A stretch of 64,000 nt of DNA from Streptomyces halstedii. GTDB taxonomy: Bacteria > Actinomycetota > Actinomycetes > Streptomycetales > Streptomycetaceae. Location of the stretch: positions 1 to 64,000 of the forward strand of contig JOAZ01000024.1 in NCBI GenBank assembly GCA_000720535.1. The letters run 5' to 3'. Made by a program: the position numbers and the translations under genes. The notes beneath the pieces were generated by a model. It saw only the letters and a program-made list of their open reading frames with translations, had not been told where the DNA came from and ran no database searches. This document shows, in pieces, positions 44,014 through 52,977 of this stretch. Position 1 is the stretch's first letter. Each line of letters begins with the position of its first letter.

Positions 44014-44898
44014 GTGCGCAGTCGTGTGCGCGTGGCGGACGGGCGGCATCTGATGGTGGAGCGTCAGGGGGATCCGCACGGCAGACCCGTCTTCCTCCTG
44101 CACGGCACGCCGGGCAGCCGGCTCGGCCCCGCCCCGCGCGGCATGGTGCTCTACCAGCGCAAGACCCAGCTCATCGCCTACGACCGTCCCGGCTACGGCG
44201 GTTCCGACCGGCTGGCCGGCCGGCGGGTGGTGGATGTCGTCGAGGACATCCGGGCGATCGCCGACTCGCTCGGGCTCGACCGGTTCGCCGTGGTGGGCCG
44301 CTCGGGCGGTGCTCCGCACGCGCTGGCCTGCGCCGCGATGATGCCGGACCGGGTCACCCGCACGGCCGCGCTGGTGGGCCTGGCCCCCTGGGACGCGGTG
44401 GGTCTGGACTGGTTCGAGGGCATGGCCGCGTCCAACGTGCTCGCGTACTCCACCGCCGCCGCCGATCCGGACGGGCTCGCGGAGTCCTTCATCAGCCGTT
44501 CGGCGGAGATCCGGCAGGACCCGGTCCGGCTCCTGGACGACCTGCGCCGGGAGCTGACCGACTCCGACCGGGTGGTGGTCAACGACGCGGGCATCCGCAC
44601 GCTGCTGCTGGCCAACTACCGTGAGGGGCTGCGCACATCGGCGTACGGCTGGATCGACGACGCCATCGCGTTCTCCCGGCCGTGGGGGTTCGACCCGGCG
44701 GACATCACCGGGCCGGTGATGCTGTGGCACGGCGAGAAGGACGTGTTCACACCGGTCGGCCACTCGCGCTGGCTGGCCGGACAGATTCCGGGCGCCACCG
44801 CCGTACTGGAGCCGGCGGCCGCACACTTCGACGCGCTCTCGGTGCTGCCCGAGGTGCTCAACTGGCTGCTGGACGACCGCCCGGCCCCGGTGGGCTGA
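44014..44898 (+). CDS. Alpha/beta hydrolase
   Basis: A 294-residue cytosolic hydrolase. The oxyanion-hole HGTPGSRLGP, the nucleophile elbow VVGRSGGAPHALA (Ser about residue 97), the acid in LWHGEKDVFTPVGHSRWL and the final histidine in AAAHFDAL form the triad. It resembles proline iminopeptidase/haloalkane-dehalogenase-like members. The substrate is unknown. GTG 44014 was chosen because GGAGGAGG precedes it by about 6 bp. It ends at a bidirectional terminator shared with fxsT and is probably unrelated to the fxs genes. Confidence 0.88.
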   Translation: MRSRVRVADGRHLMVERQGDPHGRPVFLLHGTPGSRLGPAPRGMVLYQRKTQLIAYDRPGYGGSDRLAGRRVVDVVEDIRAIADSLGLDRFAVVGRSGGAPHALACAAMMPDRVTRTAALVGLAPWDAVGLDWFEGMAASNVLAYSTAAADPDGLAESFISRSAEIRQDPVRLLDDLRRELTDSDRVVVNDAGIRTLLLANYREGLRTSAYGWIDDAIAFSRPWGFDPADITGPVMLWHGEKDVFTPVGHSRWLAGQIPGATAVLEPAAAHFDALSVLPEVLNWLLDDRPAPVG

Positions 44899-44980
44899 CC
44901 ACGACGGAGCTGACCGGACCGGCCCGCACGGCGGGGCTCACCTGACCGGCCGGCCACGGCGCGGCCCCCGGACCGGCATG

Positions 44981-45019
44981 CCACGGTGGGGGCCCCTTTC
45001 ACCGGGGCCCCCACCGTGG
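44981..45019. terminator. Bidirectional terminator between the hydrolase gene and fxsT
   Basis: CCACGGTGGGGGCCCC (44981-44996) pairs perfectly with GGGGCCCCCACCGTGG (45004-45019), a 16-bp stem with a 7-nt loop, 8 bp past the fxsT stop. Confidence 0.85.
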
Positions 45020-45027
45020 TCACGGCG

Positions 45028-48000
45028 TCACACCGACATCGGTTCCAGCTCCCGCCGGAACCGCCGCTCGGTCCGCGCTATCCGGGTCAGCGGGTGCTCG
45101 TCCCCCAGTTGCCGGGCCAGCTCGTCACCCGTCTCCGCCCGCAGCCGCCGCGCCTCGTCCGGCCGGCCCAGCGCGTCCAGCGTCACGGCGAGGTTGGACG
45201 TCATGGCCAGGGTCTCCGGGTGGTGTGCTCCCAGTACCTCCCGGAGCTGCCCGGCCACCGTGCGCTCCGTCTCCAGCACGATCTCCAGCCGCCCGGTGTC
45301 GGCCGTCGCGTTCGCCAGGTTCATCACGCAGAACAGGGTGTTGGGGTGCTCCCTGCCGAACGTCTCCCGCATCAGGGCGACCACCCGCTTCAGCAGCCGC
45401 TCCGCCTCCTCGGGCGCGTCGGACCCCGAGAGGTAGACACCGAGGTTGTTCTGCGCCGCCAGGGTGTACGGATGCCTCTCCCCCGGCACCTTCATGTACT
45501 GGTCGACCACCTCCTGCGCGGTCGTCCTGGCCTCGGCCGCCTCACCCGCCGCGAACAGGTCGGCCGCCATGTTGAGGTCGCAGGCCAGGGACTCCGGGTT
45601 GGCCGCGGTGTACTTGGCCCGGTACCTGGCCCGGGTCGCCACCGTCAGCCTGCGGGCGTCCTCCAGCTGCCCGGCCCGCCGCAACGACACCGCGAGGCTC
45701 TTGGCGGCGCTCAGGGTGGTGGGATAGGTCCGCCCGAGGGTCGCCTTGAGACTCTCGTACGTACGGCTGAGCAGACCGACCGAGTCCTCGTACCGTCCGA
45801 CCTCCCGCAGGTCGCGGGCGAGGTTCAGGGCGGAGGACAGGCTGTGCGGATGCTCCTGGCCCAGCACCTCCGACCTCAGGTCGTAGCAGTCCTGGTCGAT
45901 CTCGCGGGCCCGCGCGTACTGCCCGACGCTCCGCAGGTTCAGCGCCAGGTTGTTGGCCGCCGCCAGGGTCCGGGCGTGCCGCTCGTGGAAGATCTGGTTG
46001 AAGCCGTCGTGCGCCTCGGTGGCCAGCTCGATCGCCCGCCCGTAGTCCCCGAGCAGGCCCAGGTCGATGGCCAGGCTGCTGGTGGTCATGTAGGTGTGCG
46101 GGTGCTCCGGCCCCAGCACCTCCCGCTGGGTCCGCAGCGTGAACTCGTCGAGCTCCTTGGCCTCCACGTACCGCCCGCGGGTGCGGAGGATGTTGGAGAG
46201 GTGGAAGCAGAGGTAGAGGTACTGGATGTCCCGCTCCCCCAGCATCTCCAGCCAGGTCTCGCGCAGTTCGTCGCCCAGCGTGGCGGCGGTCCTGATGTCA
46301 CCGCGCTTCCAGAGGTAGCGCACCCGGTCTATCAGCAGCCTGCGGGTCTCGTGGTCCCGGCAGTTGCGGGCGTCGGACGGCCCGAGGTGCGGCCAGATGG
46401 CCGCGAAGCGCGGCCAGGTGTCCGGGTTGTCGATCGGTTCGGTGTCGTCCGGCCGGGCGCCCGCCAGGATGCGGTGGACGACGTGCCGGGCCTCGGCCTG
46501 CTCCTCCTCGCTGAGCTGGGCCCTGATCACCGCCTGCACCAGGCGGTGCACCTGGATGGAGTTGGACACCTGGTCGACCTTGGCGAGGGCGAAGCGGCCG
46601 ATCTCCCGGATGACCCGGCCCAGCACCAGCTTCTCCTGGAGGGAGGCGTCGTACGGCTTGAGTGCCTCGATCATCTCCTTGCTGTAGAGGAGGTTCGCGG
46701 AGATCGGCTCGGGGGCGAAGAAGGCGCAGAGCTGGAGCAGCCGCACGGCCGCGGGCGAGCGCTCCTCAAGGCGTTCGATCGAGATGTTCCAGGTGGCCGC
46801 GACCGGCTGCGGGTAGCCCGCCGGCTGGTTGAGGGCGAGCACCTCGGGCGCCTGCCGGGCCAGTTGCTCCAGATAGGTGTCGATGGGGGTGGCGGTCTCC
46901 GCGATCCAGGCCGCCGCCTGCTCGACGGCCAGCGGCAGGTCACCGACGGCCGTGGCCACCTGGGCCGCGTCCCGCTCGCTGAGCCCCGGGGCCCGGCGCT
47001 GGAGGTGCTCGACGGACTCCTCCCGGAGGAAGACGTCCACCGGCAGCGCGTCGCCGTGCTGGGACCAGGCCTGGTTCCTGGACGTGACCAGGATGTGCCC
47101 GGAGCCGCCCTGCGGGAAGTAGCGGCGGAGCCGTTCCGGGTCGTCCGCGTTGTCGAAGACCAGCAGCCAGCGGTCCGACGGCACACCGCGGCGCAGCAGG
47201 TCCACGGCCTCCTTCGAGGCGGCGGCCATGTCGTCGCCGCCCTGGGCCCCGAGCCGTACGGCGAGTTCGGCGAGCCCCGCGATCACGTCGTCGGTCTGCT
47301 CGGACGAGATCCACCACACCAGGTCGTAGTCGGCCATGAAGCGGTGGACGTACTCCAGGGCCACCTGGGTCTTGCCGACGCCGCCGAGCCCGTAGAGGGT
47401 CTGCGGCTGCGGCAGCACGACGGCCATCCCGCCGCCGAGCTGGTCGCGCATCCGCTCCAGGACGAGGGAGCGGCCGGTGAAACCGGGGTTGCGGGGCGGT
47501 GCGTTCCAGATCCTCGGCACCGTGCCGGGGAAGCGCGGGCCGGGTGCCACCCCGTCGCCGAGCTGGACCGGCCGGTCCACGGCGCGCATCAGGGCGGTGG
47601 TGGCGTGGACCTCGTCCAGCCGGAACAGGTCCACCGGGTTGCGGTCGATGTACGGGGCCGAGAGGCGCACGTCGCTGATCCTGAGCGGCAGCAGCCGGCG
47701 CCGCCCGCCGCCGGGGTCCTCGGCCACCGCCCTGTCCCACAGGCCCACGGCCCGCTGGGACTTGAGGTAGGCGCTGGACAGCAGGACGACCGTACGGGCC
47801 GCGGTCTCCGGGGTGGGGCGCGCGGGGGGCTCGGGTCCGGGGTCGGCGGAGGCGTCCCGGGGGACGACCCGGAATCCGGCCCGGGTGAGGACCGACTCGA
47901 TCCAGTCCGCCCACATGCGGTTCTCCGCCACGTAGCTGAGGAAGAGGTCGGCGGGCAGCGCCGGCCTGCGCCGGGTGAAGGCGTCGCGGACGCGCAGCCG

Positions 48001-48963
48001 TACCTCCTCGCTCATCTGCGCCATCGCCGTGACCTCCTGGTCGGTGATCACGGCGGTGAGGCGTTCGAAGGCGGAGAGCAGCGAGTTGCTGAGCCCGGCC
48101 TCGTCGCCGAAGGTGGCGAGGGTCTCCTCGTACGCGTAGTAGGGACGGTAGGGGATCTCCACCGCGCCCCAGTAGGCGGTGAGTTCGTCGCCGGAGAGGT
48201 CGCGGGGCAGCCGGTCGAACTTCAGCCGGGCCAGGGCGCGGCCGGCGTCCGCCTTCTCCTTCTCGCCCTCGTCGATGCGCATCGGGACGGGGAAGATGGA
48301 GATGGGCCTGCCCGTGTAGCGCTCGGCGATCTGCCGGGCGACGGAGGCCGCGCCGTCGATGGACTGGTCGCTCAGGGTGAAGCAGTCCACCAGCACGTCG
48401 GGGAGGTGGACGGTGCAGATGTCGGCGATGTCGCTGAGACCGGTGCGGCTGTCGATGAGGACGTAGTCGTAGTGGGTCTTCATGTCGTCGCGCAGGGCGT
48501 CGAAGAAGTGGCCGCCGCCGAGCCGGTCGTAGAAGTTGTCCCAGTCGAAGGTGGAGACGGTCGCGGAGTACTCGCGGTTCTGCCGTCCGGCGGAGACGAA
48601 GTCGAGGGTGCCGCCGCGCGGGAACTCCCAGCCGAGCGCCTCGGGGTCGAGCGAGACCGCGTGCGGCTGGACGCGCGCGTAGTCGCGGTGCCAGTCGCCG
48701 GCGCGCTGGGCGGGGTTGGTCGCGGCCCAGGCGTACTCGGTGATCAGGTCGATGACCCCGGTGGTGGCGCCGAGTGTCGAGGGGTCGAGGAAGGGGTGGA
48801 AGAACCGGTGGAGCCCGGGGGCTTCCAGGTCCCAGTCGACGGCCAGCACCCGCTTGCCGTTGGCGGCCAGGATCCAGGCGGTGTTGGCGAGGGCCATGGT
48901 GCGCCCCGTGCCGCCCTTGTACGAGTAGAAGGTGACGATGCGCCCGTCACGCCCGGCTGTCAT
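45028..48963 (-). CDS. fxsT: FxsT: ParA-like, TIR, NB-ARC and TPR protein of the FxSxx-COOH system
   Basis: A 1311-residue protein of the FxSxx-COOH system tetratricopeptide family. Residues about 8-300 are a ParA/MinD-like P-loop domain (FYSYKGGTGRTMALANTAWI; YDYVLIDSRTGLSDIADIC). Residues about 335-450 are a TIR-like domain (DLFLSYVAENRMWADWIESV) whose usual catalytic glutamate position reads AVGLW. Residues about 480-770 are an NB-ARC STAND ATPase (LYGLGGVGKTQVALEYVHRF; WLLVFDNADD). About 890-1311 are TPR repeats with the recurring EHPxT pattern. STAND proteins oligomerise on sensing a trigger. It overlaps fxsC by ATGA, so the two are coupled. Confidence 0.92.
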   Translation of the reverse strand: MTAGRDGRIVTFYSYKGGTGRTMALANTAWILAANGKRVLAVDWDLEAPGLHRFFHPFLDPSTLGATTGVIDLITEYAWAATNPAQRAGDWHRDYARVQPHAVSLDPEALGWEFPRGGTLDFVSAGRQNREYSATVSTFDWDNFYDRLGGGHFFDALRDDMKTHYDYVLIDSRTGLSDIADICTVHLPDVLVDCFTLSDQSIDGAASVARQIAERYTGRPISIFPVPMRIDEGEKEKADAGRALARLKFDRLPRDLSGDELTAYWGAVEIPYRPYYAYEETLATFGDEAGLSNSLLSAFERLTAVITDQEVTAMAQMSEEVRLRVRDAFTRRRPALPADLFLSYVAENRMWADWIESVLTRAGFRVVPRDASADPGPEPPARPTPETAARTVVLLSSAYLKSQRAVGLWDRAVAEDPGGGRRRLLPLRISDVRLSAPYIDRNPVDLFRLDEVHATTALMRAVDRPVQLGDGVAPGPRFPGTVPRIWNAPPRNPGFTGRSLVLERMRDQLGGGMAVVLPQPQTLYGLGGVGKTQVALEYVHRFMADYDLVWWISSEQTDDVIAGLAELAVRLGAQGGDDMAAASKEAVDLLRRGVPSDRWLLVFDNADDPERLRRYFPQGGSGHILVTSRNQAWSQHGDALPVDVFLREESVEHLQRRAPGLSERDAAQVATAVGDLPLAVEQAAAWIAETATPIDTYLEQLARQAPEVLALNQPAGYPQPVAATWNISIERLEERSPAAVRLLQLCAFFAPEPISANLLYSKEMIEALKPYDASLQEKLVLGRVIREIGRFALAKVDQVSNSIQVHRLVQAVIRAQLSEEEQAEARHVVHRILAGARPDDTEPIDNPDTWPRFAAIWPHLGPSDARNCRDHETRRLLIDRVRYLWKRGDIRTAATLGDELRETWLEMLGERDIQYLYLCFHLSNILRTRGRYVEAKELDEFTLRTQREVLGPEHPHTYMTTSSLAIDLGLLGDYGRAIELATEAHDGFNQIFHERHARTLAAANNLALNLRSVGQYARAREIDQDCYDLRSEVLGQEHPHSLSSALNLARDLREVGRYEDSVGLLSRTYESLKATLGRTYPTTLSAAKSLAVSLRRAGQLEDARRLTVATRARYRAKYTAANPESLACDLNMAADLFAAGEAAEARTTAQEVVDQYMKVPGERHPYTLAAQNNLGVYLSGSDAPEEAERLLKRVVALMRETFGREHPNTLFCVMNLANATADTGRLEIVLETERTVAGQLREVLGAHHPETLAMTSNLAVTLDALGRPDEARRLRAETGDELARQLGDEHPLTRIARTERRFRRELEPMSV

Positions 48964-50279
48964 ACGTCCTCCGCATCCGTCGCAGGGTCGTGCCTGTCGG
49001 ATATGAACTGTGTGGGGCCCATCGGTCCCGTCGGGCCCGTCAGCCGTGTCCGTTCGCCGTGCCGTCCGCCCGTCGAGGGGGGATACGCCGTCGCGTGCCG
49101 CAGATACTGCTGGGCGGCCACCTCGACCACCCGCGGGAGGACCTGGCCGAAGGCCTCCATGGTCGGTACCCCCTTGGCGGCGGCGCGGCAGAAGGCCCGG
49201 CCCTGCCGCATCTTGACCGGCATCGTCCGTTCGAGCATCTCGGTCAGTTCGGTCTCGGCCGCCCGGCTCTGGTGGTCGTCGCGGCACCACGGCACGACCA
49301 TGGTCACCCAGGGCCGGTTCTCCTGGTCGAAGGCGGCGAGCCTGCGTCTCAGTTCCTCGTCCCGCAGGGCCCAGCGGTCCACCAGGAGTATCTCCGGTGT
49401 GCTGGGAGCCTGTTTGCCCTCCCGCTGCCCGGTGTCCTCGTCGAACGAGGTGATGACGGCCTGGTAGTTGAGTGAGCGGACCAGGTCCCCGGTGACGTAG
49501 GCCAGTGGTCTGGCGGCGACCGGGTGGTAGGGGTTCCAGTCCTGCGGATGGTCGCCGTAGTAGTCGGTGGCGCGCCCTTCGGGCAGGTCGTGGCGGGTGG
49601 GCGCGGCGACGGTGATCCGCATCCGGCGGGCAGCGCCCGCCCCGCCGCCCGGTGTCCCGAAGGCGCTGGGGGCGAGCCGGTAGTCCACCGGCCTGCCGGT
49701 GTCGATCTGCACGGTGTCCGCGACGCTGACGATGCGTTTGGCCAGTTCGTAGACCGCCTGCTCGTATTCCTGGGCGAAGAGCCTGAGTTTGATCAGGCCG
49801 TAGAGACCGTCACTGACGTACCGTTTCCCGAAGTCGCGGTGATTGAATTGCAGCCGCTCGGCCGGTCCCGGCAGTTGGCGGGGCGGGACCGGGACCCAGA
49901 GGGCCGGGACGATGGCCTCGGCGGGCTGATTCGAACGGGCCCGGTGGTGGATGGCCCGTTGCTCGAACGCGTACCATTCCTTTCCGCACATCTCACTGGC
50001 GAAATAGCGCGGCGAGAACAGGGGTACGAACACCCGGCAGGTGGCGAGAACTCCGCCCAGCCGTTCGGACCATCCCTCGCCCGAGCGAATCTCCCTGTCC
50101 ATGAATCCCGCGGATGCGCTCGCGGGCAGATCGGTCATCGCCATCACATGACCGCAAAGATCTTGGAAAAGCCGCTCGACCCACATATCGGGGTCCGTTC
50201 CACCGCCGTACCCCGGTGTATGCGCGTAACTCAGAAAGAAGTACGGCCGATGGTCCCGCTGCTGCCTTGACGCGTGCAC
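48960..50279 (-). CDS. fxsC: FxsC: TIR-like protein of the FxSxx-COOH system
   Basis: A 439-residue protein. The N-terminal TIR domain begins PYFFLSYAHTPGYGG and contains SPRYFASEMCGKEWYAFEQR, in which the CGKE glutamate sits where TIR NADases keep their catalytic acid. The remaining two thirds are a conserved alpha/beta domain of unknown fold with a WVTMVVPWCRDDHQSRAAE motif. It lies between fxsB and fxsT. I chose GTG 50279 (VHASRQQRDHRPYFF) after GGACGGGGG; in-frame GTG codons up to 50312 are possible but lack a ribosome site. Confidence 0.9.
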   Translation of the reverse strand: MHASRQQRDHRPYFFLSYAHTPGYGGGTDPDMWVERLFQDLCGHVMAMTDLPASASAGFMDREIRSGEGWSERLGGVLATCRVFVPLFSPRYFASEMCGKEWYAFEQRAIHHRARSNQPAEAIVPALWVPVPPRQLPGPAERLQFNHRDFGKRYVSDGLYGLIKLRLFAQEYEQAVYELAKRIVSVADTVQIDTGRPVDYRLAPSAFGTPGGGAGAARRMRITVAAPTRHDLPEGRATDYYGDHPQDWNPYHPVAARPLAYVTGDLVRSLNYQAVITSFDEDTGQREGKQAPSTPEILLVDRWALRDEELRRRLAAFDQENRPWVTMVVPWCRDDHQSRAAETELTEMLERTMPVKMRQGRAFCRAAAKGVPTMEAFGQVLPRVVEVAAQQYLRHATAYPPSTGGRHGERTRLTGPTGPMGPTQFISDRHDPATDAEDV

Positions 50280-50349
50280 ACGACCCCCGTCCTGTGTGAG
50301 CACTCGCACCACGGAGTGAAAAGAAAGATGCGAGCGAATTCATCATCAC

Positions 50350-50366
50350 GGAGCAGACTGTGCTCC
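50350..50366 (-). other. Small stem-loop in the fxsB-fxsC gap
   Basis: GGAGCA and TGCTCC can pair around GACTG. It lies in the 184-bp gap between the fxsB stop and the fxsC start, which also holds two CGGTCAT(T/C)C repeats. The gap is long for an operon, so fxsC-fxsT may have their own promoter here; the stem is too short to call a terminator. Confidence 0.35.
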
Positions 50367-50463
50367 ACCCCCCTGCCGTTCGGTCATTCACCGTTGCTTT
50401 TCGGTCATCCGTTCCCGGATGCGGCCCGCGGCGTCGCCGGCCGGTCCCCGTCCCGGTGTCGTG

Positions 50464-52710
50464 CTACCCGGACGCCCCCCGCGCACCGCCGGCGGTCTCC
50501 TTCCGGAGCCGTGCCAGCACGCGCGCCCCGTCGACGGTCAGTTCGGCCGCCGACTCGATCGAGGCGAGCGCCCGGGGGACGCCGTCCAGGAGCCTCGGTT
50601 CCAGGAGCCCCGCACCCACCCGCTCGAACGTCTCCGCGAACAGGCGGGAGAACGGAACAGCCTCCGGCCCGCCCCAGGGCAGGCGATGCTCCCACGCCCC
50701 GTCCGACGCGTACAGGTCCGTGACACCGGCGAGTGCCCGGAACGTGGCGCGTCTGTGTCCGCGCAGCAGCGCGAGCGCCAGTTCCCCCGCCCCGTCCTCG
50801 TCGCCGAGGCCCAGCGCCCCGTGGCCGTGCCGTCCGGCCCGGGTCGGGCCCGAGACGAGCGGGGTGACGGTGGTCAGGGCCCGCGCCGCCTCGGCCGCCT
50901 GCCCGGGAACGGCCGCGCGCAGCAGTGCCCACGCTGCGGACAGCCGCGCGTCCCAGGTCCTGACCCCGGCCGGGGTCAGGCGCGCGGCCACGGGCCCGTC
51001 GAAGCAGTCGCGCCGGGGATCCAGGTCGTCGAGTACGAGGACGGGCGCGCCGTCGCCGCCCACCCGGCGCAGCGGGAGCCAGCCGGGGCGGTCCGCCGGG
51101 CCCGTCGCGATCAGCCGCTCCGCACCCGCGCCCCGGTCCTCCGGCCGGACCAGGAGGCCCTCGTCCGTGTCCCGGACCAGGACAGGGCCCCGCCACCCGG
51201 TCCGGACCTCGCCGAGCGTGGGGAGGAAGAACCCGCCGCCGTCCTCGGTGGGCACCGGGACCGTCAGCCCGAGACGGCCGCGCACGGAGGCCGCGGCCAC
51301 CGAGGCGGCCAGGTGGCGGGCGGCCCGGTCCGTCACACCGCGGTCGCCCGAGCCGGCCGCCCGCGAGGCGTCCAGGAGCCAGGTGCGGGCGTAGGGACCG
51401 GCCAGGACCTCGTCCAGGGCCTCCGCCCCCCGCTCGGTCCGCTCGGCCTCGTTCGCCAGCTCCCAGGCCGCGTCCCATCCCGTGTGGCCGTGCCCGCCGA
51501 GCTCGTCCTGGAGCAGGGCGAGCAGATGCCGGTTCAGCTCCAGCTCGGCCGCGGTGAGCGCGTCGGGACCGGCGACGGCCGGTGACCCGAGGGAGGCCGC
51601 CGCGCGCTCCTCGACGCCGCGTACCAGCGCCGCCAGGTCGTCGCAGTAGACGGACGGGTTGTCGAAGCCGTCGCCCGTGCGGTAGCGGTGTGTGTAGAGC
51701 CCGCCCCCGCACGAGCGCACGACGGGGCAGGTACGGCAGGTCTCGCTGACACCGGCGAGGCCGAGCTGCCGGGCTCGGACGCCGGGGTGGGCGGCCACCT
51801 CGTCGAAGGTGTTGCGGAAGACGTCGAAGCCGGTGGCCGCCGCGCCGTCGTAGGCGCTCTTGAGCGAGTCCACCTGTTCGAGCTGTCCGTCGGTCTCGAT
51901 GACGACCAGGTCCGTGGGGGCCAGTCCGAGGGACTCGGTGAGGGAGGGGCCGCCGCTCAGGGTGGAGAGGACCGACGAGAAGAGCCGCACGGGCACCGGC
52001 CGCCCCCGCTCCGTCCAGCGGTCGAAGACCGCGAGGAGCCAGTCGGCGTAGGCGGTGGCCGAGCCGTCGGGCCGCGGGGGCGGTTCGTCCCAGGTGGCGT
52101 GCGGCAGGAGGAAGTCCACCGCGGGCGGGTCGAGTGCGACGAGGGCGTCGAAGACGGCGGCGGGGTCGTTGCGGACGTCGATGGTGCACAGCAGCCCGAG
52201 GTTCAGGTGCCGGTAGCGGTCCTGGCGCAGCAGGTCGACGGCCCTGAGGACGAGGGGATGACTGGTGCGCCCGTCGGCGAAGAGGCGGTGCCGGTCGTTG
52301 GCCGCGCGGTCGCCGTCGAGGGAGATGCCGACCCTGACGCCGAACTCGTCGAAGAGGTCGAGATAGCGGGGGCTGAGCTGGACGCCGTTGGTGTGGATCC
52401 TGAGGTCCAGCTCAGCGATACCGTTCAGTGCCGACGAGAGTTCCTCGCAGACACGGCGCAGGCGGGCGGGGCCGGCCAGGAGCGGCTCGCCTCCGTGCAG
52501 GATCACTGACACCGATTCGAGCGTGTGCTCCGAGGCGTGTTCGGCCAATCGCCGAGCCGCCCATGAAATCGCTTCGTCAGAGATGGACTTGGGTCGGGTG
52601 CGCCAGCTCTGGTCCGCGTGTTCATAGATGTAGCAGTGGTCGCACGCGAGATCGCACCTGCTGTGCACTTTCAGCACAATCTCGCGAAAGGGGACCAGGG
52701 GTCCTGTCAT
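50464..52710 (-). CDS. fxsB: FxsB: radical SAM/SPASM peptide maturase of the FxSxx-COOH system
   Basis: A 748-residue maturase. Residues about 10-240 form a radical SAM core with CDLACDHC (C19, C23, C26) binding the SAM 4Fe-4S cluster and ILHGGEPLL following. A SPASM-like cysteine cluster lies at about 315-355 (ETCRTCPVVRSCGGGLYTHR, then YCDDL). This family forms C-C cyclophane links between an aromatic ring and a nearby residue in FxSxx peptides. The C-terminal 370 residues resemble the HExxH-type peptide hydroxylase domain, but the metal motif has degenerated to LRGHRRAT (about 650). The precursor gene lies 30 bp upstream. Confidence 0.93.
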   Translation of the reverse strand: MTGPLVPFREIVLKVHSRCDLACDHCYIYEHADQSWRTRPKSISDEAISWAARRLAEHASEHTLESVSVILHGGEPLLAGPARLRRVCEELSSALNGIAELDLRIHTNGVQLSPRYLDLFDEFGVRVGISLDGDRAANDRHRLFADGRTSHPLVLRAVDLLRQDRYRHLNLGLLCTIDVRNDPAAVFDALVALDPPAVDFLLPHATWDEPPPRPDGSATAYADWLLAVFDRWTERGRPVPVRLFSSVLSTLSGGPSLTESLGLAPTDLVVIETDGQLEQVDSLKSAYDGAAATGFDVFRNTFDEVAAHPGVRARQLGLAGVSETCRTCPVVRSCGGGLYTHRYRTGDGFDNPSVYCDDLAALVRGVEERAAASLGSPAVAGPDALTAAELELNRHLLALLQDELGGHGHTGWDAAWELANEAERTERGAEALDEVLAGPYARTWLLDASRAAGSGDRGVTDRAARHLAASVAAASVRGRLGLTVPVPTEDGGGFFLPTLGEVRTGWRGPVLVRDTDEGLLVRPEDRGAGAERLIATGPADRPGWLPLRRVGGDGAPVLVLDDLDPRRDCFDGPVAARLTPAGVRTWDARLSAAWALLRAAVPGQAAEAARALTTVTPLVSGPTRAGRHGHGALGLGDEDGAGELALALLRGHRRATFRALAGVTDLYASDGAWEHRLPWGGPEAVPFSRLFAETFERVGAGLLEPRLLDGVPRALASIESAAELTVDGARVLARLRKETAGGARGASG

Positions 52711-52740
52711 TCCCCCAGTCTAGCCATCTCGGCGCCGAAC

Positions 52741-52908
52741 TCAGAGTGCCGAACTGAAGGTCGAACTCTGGACAGGCCGACGCGCGGAGGTACCGATGAC
52801 GCGACCGGTCTTCCTGGTGGTCTCGGCACCCTGGGTGTCGATCTTGGCGAGTGGCACGCGGCTCTTCTTCGCGACGGCGAAGGAGGGGGAGGTTTCGTAG
52901 GTCTTCAC
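52741..52908 (-). CDS. fxsA: FxsA: FxSxx-COOH RiPP precursor peptide
   Basis: A 55-residue precursor starting VKTYETSPSFAVAKKSR and ending RRPVQSSTFSSAL. The last five residues, F-S-S-A-L, fit the F-x-S-x-x-COOH rule that names the family; the Phe and second Ser are the expected cyclophane partners. The leader is basic and flexible. There is no signal peptide, so the product probably acts inside the cell or needs a dedicated exporter, and no transporter or protease gene adjoins. GTG 52908 is preceded by AAGGA. A 10-bp inverted repeat sits in its 5' region. Confidence 0.92.
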   Translation of the reverse strand: MKTYETSPSFAVAKKSRVPLAKIDTQGAETTRKTGRVIGTSARRPVQSSTFSSAL

Positions 52909-52930
52909 GGCCGTCCTTGAGGGTTTGTTT

Positions 52931-52977
52931 CCGGACACTGGGTTCACCACCGGAATCTGCGTATTCACAGTGTCCGG
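52931..52977 (-). repeat. Perfect inverted repeat in the fxsA leader
   Basis: CCGGACACTG (52931-52940) and CAGTGTCCGG (52968-52977) are perfect complements 27 nt apart, beginning 23 bp upstream of the fxsA start. It could fold in the leader RNA or be a paired regulator site. It is the only such structure in the gap before fxsA. Confidence 0.7.

Noticed and set aside
44986-49467. A 1493-codon open frame on the plus strand opposite fxsT
   Set aside because: It is the high-GC antisense shadow of fxsT. Its translation is low-complexity Gly/Val/Arg-rich with no motif, while the minus strand has clear ParA, TIR, NB-ARC and TPR motifs.
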